From: Trichomonas tenax
Lineage: Eukaryota > Parabasalia > Trichomonadida > Trichomonadidae
Assembly (NCBI GenBank): GCA_023091735.1
Contig: JALKBU010000877.1
Location: 1 to 22,003, forward strand
Direction of reading: 5' to 3'
Length of the DNA: 22,003 nt
A program made the translations under genes and the position numbers. Positions 18,784-22,003 of this stretch are shown piece by piece. Numbering within the stretch: position 1 is the stretch's first letter; the number at the start of each line of letters is the position of its first letter. The notes under the pieces are model-generated. The model ran no database searches and was not told the DNA's origin. It saw only the letters and a list, made by a program, of their open reading frames with translations.

Positions 18784-19443
18784 TTATTGGGAGGTCATTG
18801 TTCCTGATTTTGAAATGTGTCCAATGATGCTGATATCGTCATCATCATCGTGGAAAGACACAAAGTCTTCAGATTGCGTTCCATCCTCGGTTATCGCGTC
18901 ACCAAAGAATTCCAATTTGTTTAGAGCGATGCAAGGCGGATATCCAGGGCAGTTCTCGTCCTGAATGATCCTTATATACCTTCCTGTGTACTCCTTGTCG
19001 AGTTTGAATGTCTTTTCGTTGCATCTTTTCATTTCGCTATCTTTCTCAACTTTGTGAATATCAGTCCATGTTGCATTGTCGTCAGAGATCTGCACAGACC
19101 AGCTGTAGAGGCAGCAATCGACGTAGTAGCCATATTCCTCGCAGCAGCACCCATAATAGCAGCATCCACAGCGAACAAAATAACCATTAATTTTGAATTT
19201 TCTATTTTTCATGGAAAACGTTATCCATGGGTGCTCATCGTATGTCTTACCACAGTTGGAGCACCAGTCGTATTCTTTATCTGTTGGATCAATAGCAAAT
19301 TCAGGTTTCGTGTACTGCTTCTTCCCATTATAATGCTGCATCGACGATCCACTGGCATCGATCACCACAATCTTCTCATTGAAATATTTTTTGAAAATAC
19401 CGTTTGTTTCCGTAGAAAATGAAAAAGTAAAGAGAAAGAACAT
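18784..19443 (-). CDS. Cys-rich F5/8 type C-like protein, paralog 2
   Basis: The protein has 219 residues from ATG (19441-19443); its TAA stop lies inside CAATAAAAT, so a polyadenylation signal overlaps it. The order is as in paralog 1: short hydrophobic start (MFFLFTFSFS), DASGSS, WCSNCG (Cys 61 and 64), HPWITFS, a Cys cluster at 92-111 (Cys 92, 94, 95, 99-101, 110, 111), then YSWSVQISDDNATWTDIH, RYIRIIQ, Cys 165 and 171, NKLEFFGD, and an acidic run leading into DISIIGHISKSG. All 13 Cys are in this order; 12 align with Cys in paralog 1, while position 92 is Ala there and paralog 1 has an extra Cys at 108. The Cys-rich loop could bind metal or form disulfides if the protein is secreted; neither is shown. 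The tandem arrangement and about 65% identity point to an old local duplication. Ligand and function are unknown. Confidence 0.87.
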   Translation of the reverse strand: MFFLFTFSFSTETNGIFKKYFNEKIVVIDASGSSMQHYNGKKQYTKPEFAIDPTDKEYDWCSNCGKTYDEHPWITFSMKNRKFKINGYFVRCGCCYYGCCCEEYGYYVDCCLYSWSVQISDDNATWTDIHKVEKDSEMKRCNEKTFKLDKEYTGRYIRIIQDENCPGYPPCIALNKLEFFGDAITEDGTQSEDFVSFHDDDDDISIIGHISKSGTMTSQ

Positions 19444-19466
19444 TTTGTCACGTTTTTGAAATTTGA
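19444..19466 (-). promoter_or_regulatory. Leader block shared with paralog 1
   Basis: Gap-free counterpart of 18535-18557. Conserved GTGACA lies three bases before the ATG and TCAA lies 20-23 bases before it. Its conservation exceeds that of the rest of the upstream spacer, where I see no clear similarity. Confidence 0.5.
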
Positions 19467-20118
19467 CAAATTACAATTTTTTTACTAAAGTTCTATTGAT
19501 TATTTAGACGTGATTGCTTCAGTTGATTGTAGGTGAATCTAAATCGACAAACACAGATTATTCCACTTATTTATCAATGCAAAACTGGGTGTACAAAAAT
19601 GAAATTTAATATTTAACAATAATTCTTCCATAGCATTGAGAAGATCAATCTGTAGATATGTTCTTTTGAATAGAAAAGAGTAATCCAAGCTTTTAATTAA
19701 TAGAACCCGAAAAGCTTTAATTAAAAGACATTCGATTATTTTCAATTTAAATTAATCGTTCTAAAAGTGAAAATAATCATATGATCATATAGTAGCATAA
19801 AAACCGAAATTATGAAATCATTTCCTCTTTTAAAAGAATAAGTTTTGAATTGACAATAATCGTATGTTTGATAATGCAAATATATGGAATAAATATCTTT
19901 TTGAAAATAATAATGAAATAACTTTGGATGGACTTCATTCATTGGCGAAAAGAACATTACAAAAGGTTTCTGTTCAGATGAGACACCAGAATGATATTTT
20001 TCTCTCCATTTAATGAATGGATAATTAAATGTAGGATAAGTTCTATTAATATGTTCTGTGACTTTGCATCGATGCAGAGATACATTTTTTTGAACATATA
20101 TCTAAAAATAAATAGCAT
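19467..20118. other. Intergenic spacer between the DUF3447-like and F5/8 genes
   Basis: Two short minus-strand frames (19539-19745 and 19742-19957) and a plus-strand frame from 19991 occur but show no recognisable domain. A weak inverted similarity exists between 19936-19957 and 19990-20018, so that both would encode FFSP.NE at their start; this is too short to support a gene. The spacer is best regarded as non-coding or decayed. Confidence 0.55.
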
Positions 20119-21378
20119 TCAAAAAAAAAGAAGTTTACATGTCAAAATCAAAACATGTTTCCATGTTTCCATTTTCTTGGACAAATATTTTTTTCTTTTC
20201 ATTCGTAATAAGAAAACCGCAAAGGTAGTCATTACCTCATTCTTGAATTTCTTTTCTAAATATTCAGGATATATTTTTTCAAGTTCTTCATCATCTTCGA
20301 AATATGAAAGGATTATTCTTAGTGAAATTATCTTATTATATTCCACTGAATACTGTATTAGATCTCTTATTCCATCTGAGTTGTGTTTGATGATATGCTC
20401 AATTAATTCTTTCCACACACATTCAGTTGCAAATTTATAAATATCAAAATTTCCAAACAATCCTTTGTTAAATGCATGAAGAAATAGCGTCAAATTATGA
20501 GATGTGAAATAATGATCAGGATACTTGCAAATATTTTGGAATGCTAAAGCTGTATTGTTGTAATGCAAACAAACGCATTTTTCATTCATTTGTGAATCTT
20601 CAACACTTCCATTTAATCTATCTTGAAAATCTTTAACCAAAGTTGGAAGTCCGAAGTATCCACAATAATGGTAAAGAAAATTGAAATCGTGACGAGTTGC
20701 TAAGCAATAAAATAATAATGGAAGGCACATGTAATTATATGAAAGTGTGTAACTGAATAAAATTCCAAAATCACGATGAATATTTATTGCGAATTCGATG
20801 TTATGTGTTCTTATTGCATTTTCAAAACAGAGCTCTGAAGGATTCGATGACATGGTCATGCATTCATTGATAATTTCCTGATTCCCACCTAAAATGCTGC
20901 ATTCCAAAACTCTTTGTGAGATTAATGTTCCATATGATCTTAAAAATTTAAAACACTTTACGGCTCCATATTCTGCTGAAGTTTCTAAATATGTGGATTT
21001 TGAATTCTTATTGGCATTGCTGAATATTTCTCTCATGGATTCAATATTGTCATCTATAATATCTTTGAATTCGTGATAAGAATTACGAAGCCATAGTGGA
21101 TTAGGAAGTTTCAATTCAGTTGGATAAAGTTCATTGAATTCTTTAATAAATTTTTTGTAGACTGAAATATTTTTTCTCATGATTGGTATTGGCTTATCAA
21201 TGAGGCTATAAAATATCTGAGTATCACAATTGTATTTTGTAATCACTTGTTTAATTGATTCAAACACTGAATTATAACTTTCTTCATTCAAATAGAGAAA
21301 ATCTCTTAAGCAGATTATATAGTCTTCATATTTGTTCATGAAGAAAATATATAATTCTGCGTCAATCTCATCCATCAT
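20119..21378 (-). CDS. DUF3447/ankyrin-like protein of the trichomonad-expanded family
   Basis: The protein has 419 residues from ATG (21376-21378; a second ATG follows at once) to TGA. The N-terminal ~100 residues are helical. The segment from about residue 110 (DIIDDNIESMREIF ... SAEYGAVKCFKFL ... ISQRVLECSILGGNQEII) has the layout of the DUF3447 domain, which precedes or replaces ankyrin repeats in very large Trichomonas families. Further helical pairs follow, with weak ankyrin-like spacing but no strict consensus repeats. The last residues (WKHVLILTCKLLFF) are hydrophobic and encoded over a copy of the 14-mer TTTACATGTCAAAA, so the tail may be of recent origin. The role is presumably protein-protein interaction; partners are unknown. 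Confidence 0.8.
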   Translation of the reverse strand: MMDEIDAELYIFFMNKYEDYIICLRDFLYLNEESYNSVFESIKQVITKYNCDTQIFYSLIDKPIPIMRKNISVYKKFIKEFNELYPTELKLPNPLWLRNSYHEFKDIIDDNIESMREIFSNANKNSKSTYLETSAEYGAVKCFKFLRSYGTLISQRVLECSILGGNQEIINECMTMSSNPSELCFENAIRTHNIEFAINIHRDFGILFSYTLSYNYMCLPLLFYCLATRHDFNFLYHYCGYFGLPTLVKDFQDRLNGSVEDSQMNEKCVCLHYNNTALAFQNICKYPDHYFTSHNLTLFLHAFNKGLFGNFDIYKFATECVWKELIEHIIKHNSDGIRDLIQYSVEYNKIISLRIILSYFEDDEELEKIYPEYLEKKFKNEVMTTFAVFLLRMKRKKYLSKKMETWKHVLILTCKLLFF

Positions 21379-21387
21379 TCTATTTTA

Positions 21388-21394
21388 AAAGTGA
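21388..21394 (-). promoter_or_regulatory. Initiator-like element of the DUF3447-like gene
   Basis: TCACTTT on the minus strand places its A 14 bases before the ATG and matches the trichomonad initiator TCA(C/T)(T/A) well. The distance is right for the very short leaders typical of trichomonads. Confidence 0.45.
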
Positions 21395-21750
21395 AATAAA
21401 AAATGCTTGAAAAAAAAAAGTTTAAATCAATTTTAAAATTCTTGTTTTTGAATGTAAAATTTAGCCAGTCTCAATTATACTTCACTTTACATGAGTTTTC
21501 AAAGTAATTGAATGTAAATGTAATTTCAATATCAATTCCTTTATTTGTTATTCAACGTAGTATGATGATTTTTAATGATTCAATAACTATATTCTATCTC
21601 ATAAGAAAAGGGAGAAAATCTCCACTTTTTAGGGAACATGTCAACATTTTCAAGCTGCTGGTAAATTTTTGATATTTTTTGATGTATTCTCACGAGAGAA
21701 TTGATTCGTTACAAAAATGCCATATTGATGGAGGAATTTCGATCGGTTTC
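21395..21750. other. Spacer between the DUF3447-like gene and the right edge repeat
   Basis: No gene. A small hairpin with GGAGA/TCTCC arms flanked by AAAAG and CTTTT lies at 21606-21629. Similarity to the left edge repeat stops at 21751, so this stretch is unique within the window. Confidence 0.6.
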
Positions 21751-21953
21751 AATAGGACTGGGACAAAATAGAACAACGTGCTTTTCTGAAATATAAATTA
21801 CTTTTGACATGTAAAGTCAGATGTCAAAATAAAGAAAAGTATCAATAGGTTGAAATGGATTGAATTCAATGTTGAGAGCCAAAGAAGACTTCATTATGAG
21901 TAGTTGTGGCCTCATAGTGAAGGATGACCTGGTGATCTAGCAGAGATGCATCC
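21751..21953 (-). repeat. Right copy of the inverted dispersed repeat
   Basis: Reverse complement of 1-232 with the same outer end (GGATGCATCTCTGCTAGATC). It lacks about 31 bases present in the left copy and has a diverged stretch opposite 186-195. It contains the 14-mer TTTACATGTCAAAA on the minus strand (21802-21815). The bases beyond (21954-22003) have no counterpart in the window because the left copy starts at base 1; they are probably more of the same repeat. Confidence 0.9.
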
Positions 21954-22003
21954 AGATGCCTATTCAACAGAAGCATGATTCGATGCATGGCGAGGTCGGT
22001 CTG

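Noticed and set aside
19539..19957. Two short minus-strand frames that could be a fragmentary gene
   Set aside because: There is no domain, conserved motif or paralog in the window; the composition resembles AT-rich spacer.
21606..21629. Hairpin followed by T-run as an intrinsic terminator
   Set aside because: That mechanism is bacterial; the context is eukaryotic and no gene ends there.
1..22003. The whole window as one Maverick/Polinton-type element bounded by the edge repeats
   Set aside because: No integrase, DNA polymerase B, packaging ATPase, protease or capsid-like gene is present; the genes are typical cellular trichomonad genes.

Overview
The window looks like nuclear DNA of a trichomonad protist, most likely Tritrichomonas or a close relative. 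It is very AT-rich. The genes are long, uninterrupted and read with the standard code, spacers are AT-rich, and initiator-like TCA(C/T)(T/A) motifs sit 10-14 bases before two of the ATGs. The protein families fit too: an intronless giant BEACH protein, a DUF3447-type ankyrin-like protein, F5/8 type C-like proteins and a decayed CAMK-like kinase. The assignment rests on gene families and architecture, not on a database match.

Layout. Bases 1-232 and 21751-21953 are two copies of one repeat in inverted orientation at the window edges. Bases 233-2880 hold no gene but have several foldback structures. The most striking is a tandem pair of long hairpins (1194-1398) followed by a broken third unit; apical loops and outer stems are conserved while the middle of each stem has changed on both arms together. 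A second foldback has 33-base arms at 1785-1817 and 2179-2211. A broken protein kinase gene lies at 2902-3911 (+).

Every intact gene is on the minus strand: an unrecognised membrane protein with about seven hydrophobic segments (4495-5940); a 2547-residue PH-BEACH-WD40 protein (6642-14285); two tandem Cys-rich F5/8 type C-like paralogs (17869-18534 and 18784-19443); and a DUF3447/ankyrin-like protein (20119-21378). The 3.6 kb gap between the BEACH gene and the F5/8 pair contains a probable non-coding transposon remnant (14956-16083) with short terminal inverted repeats and an 8-base target duplication.

There is no evidence of an operon. Each gene has its own spacer and probably its own promoter. 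The products suggest membrane traffic or scaffolding (BEACH), a membrane protein and two lineage-expanded families; nothing in the sequence shows that they work together. The candidates for something undescribed are the covarying double hairpin and the CC/CCC-rich F5/8 proteins with their conserved C-terminal tail.
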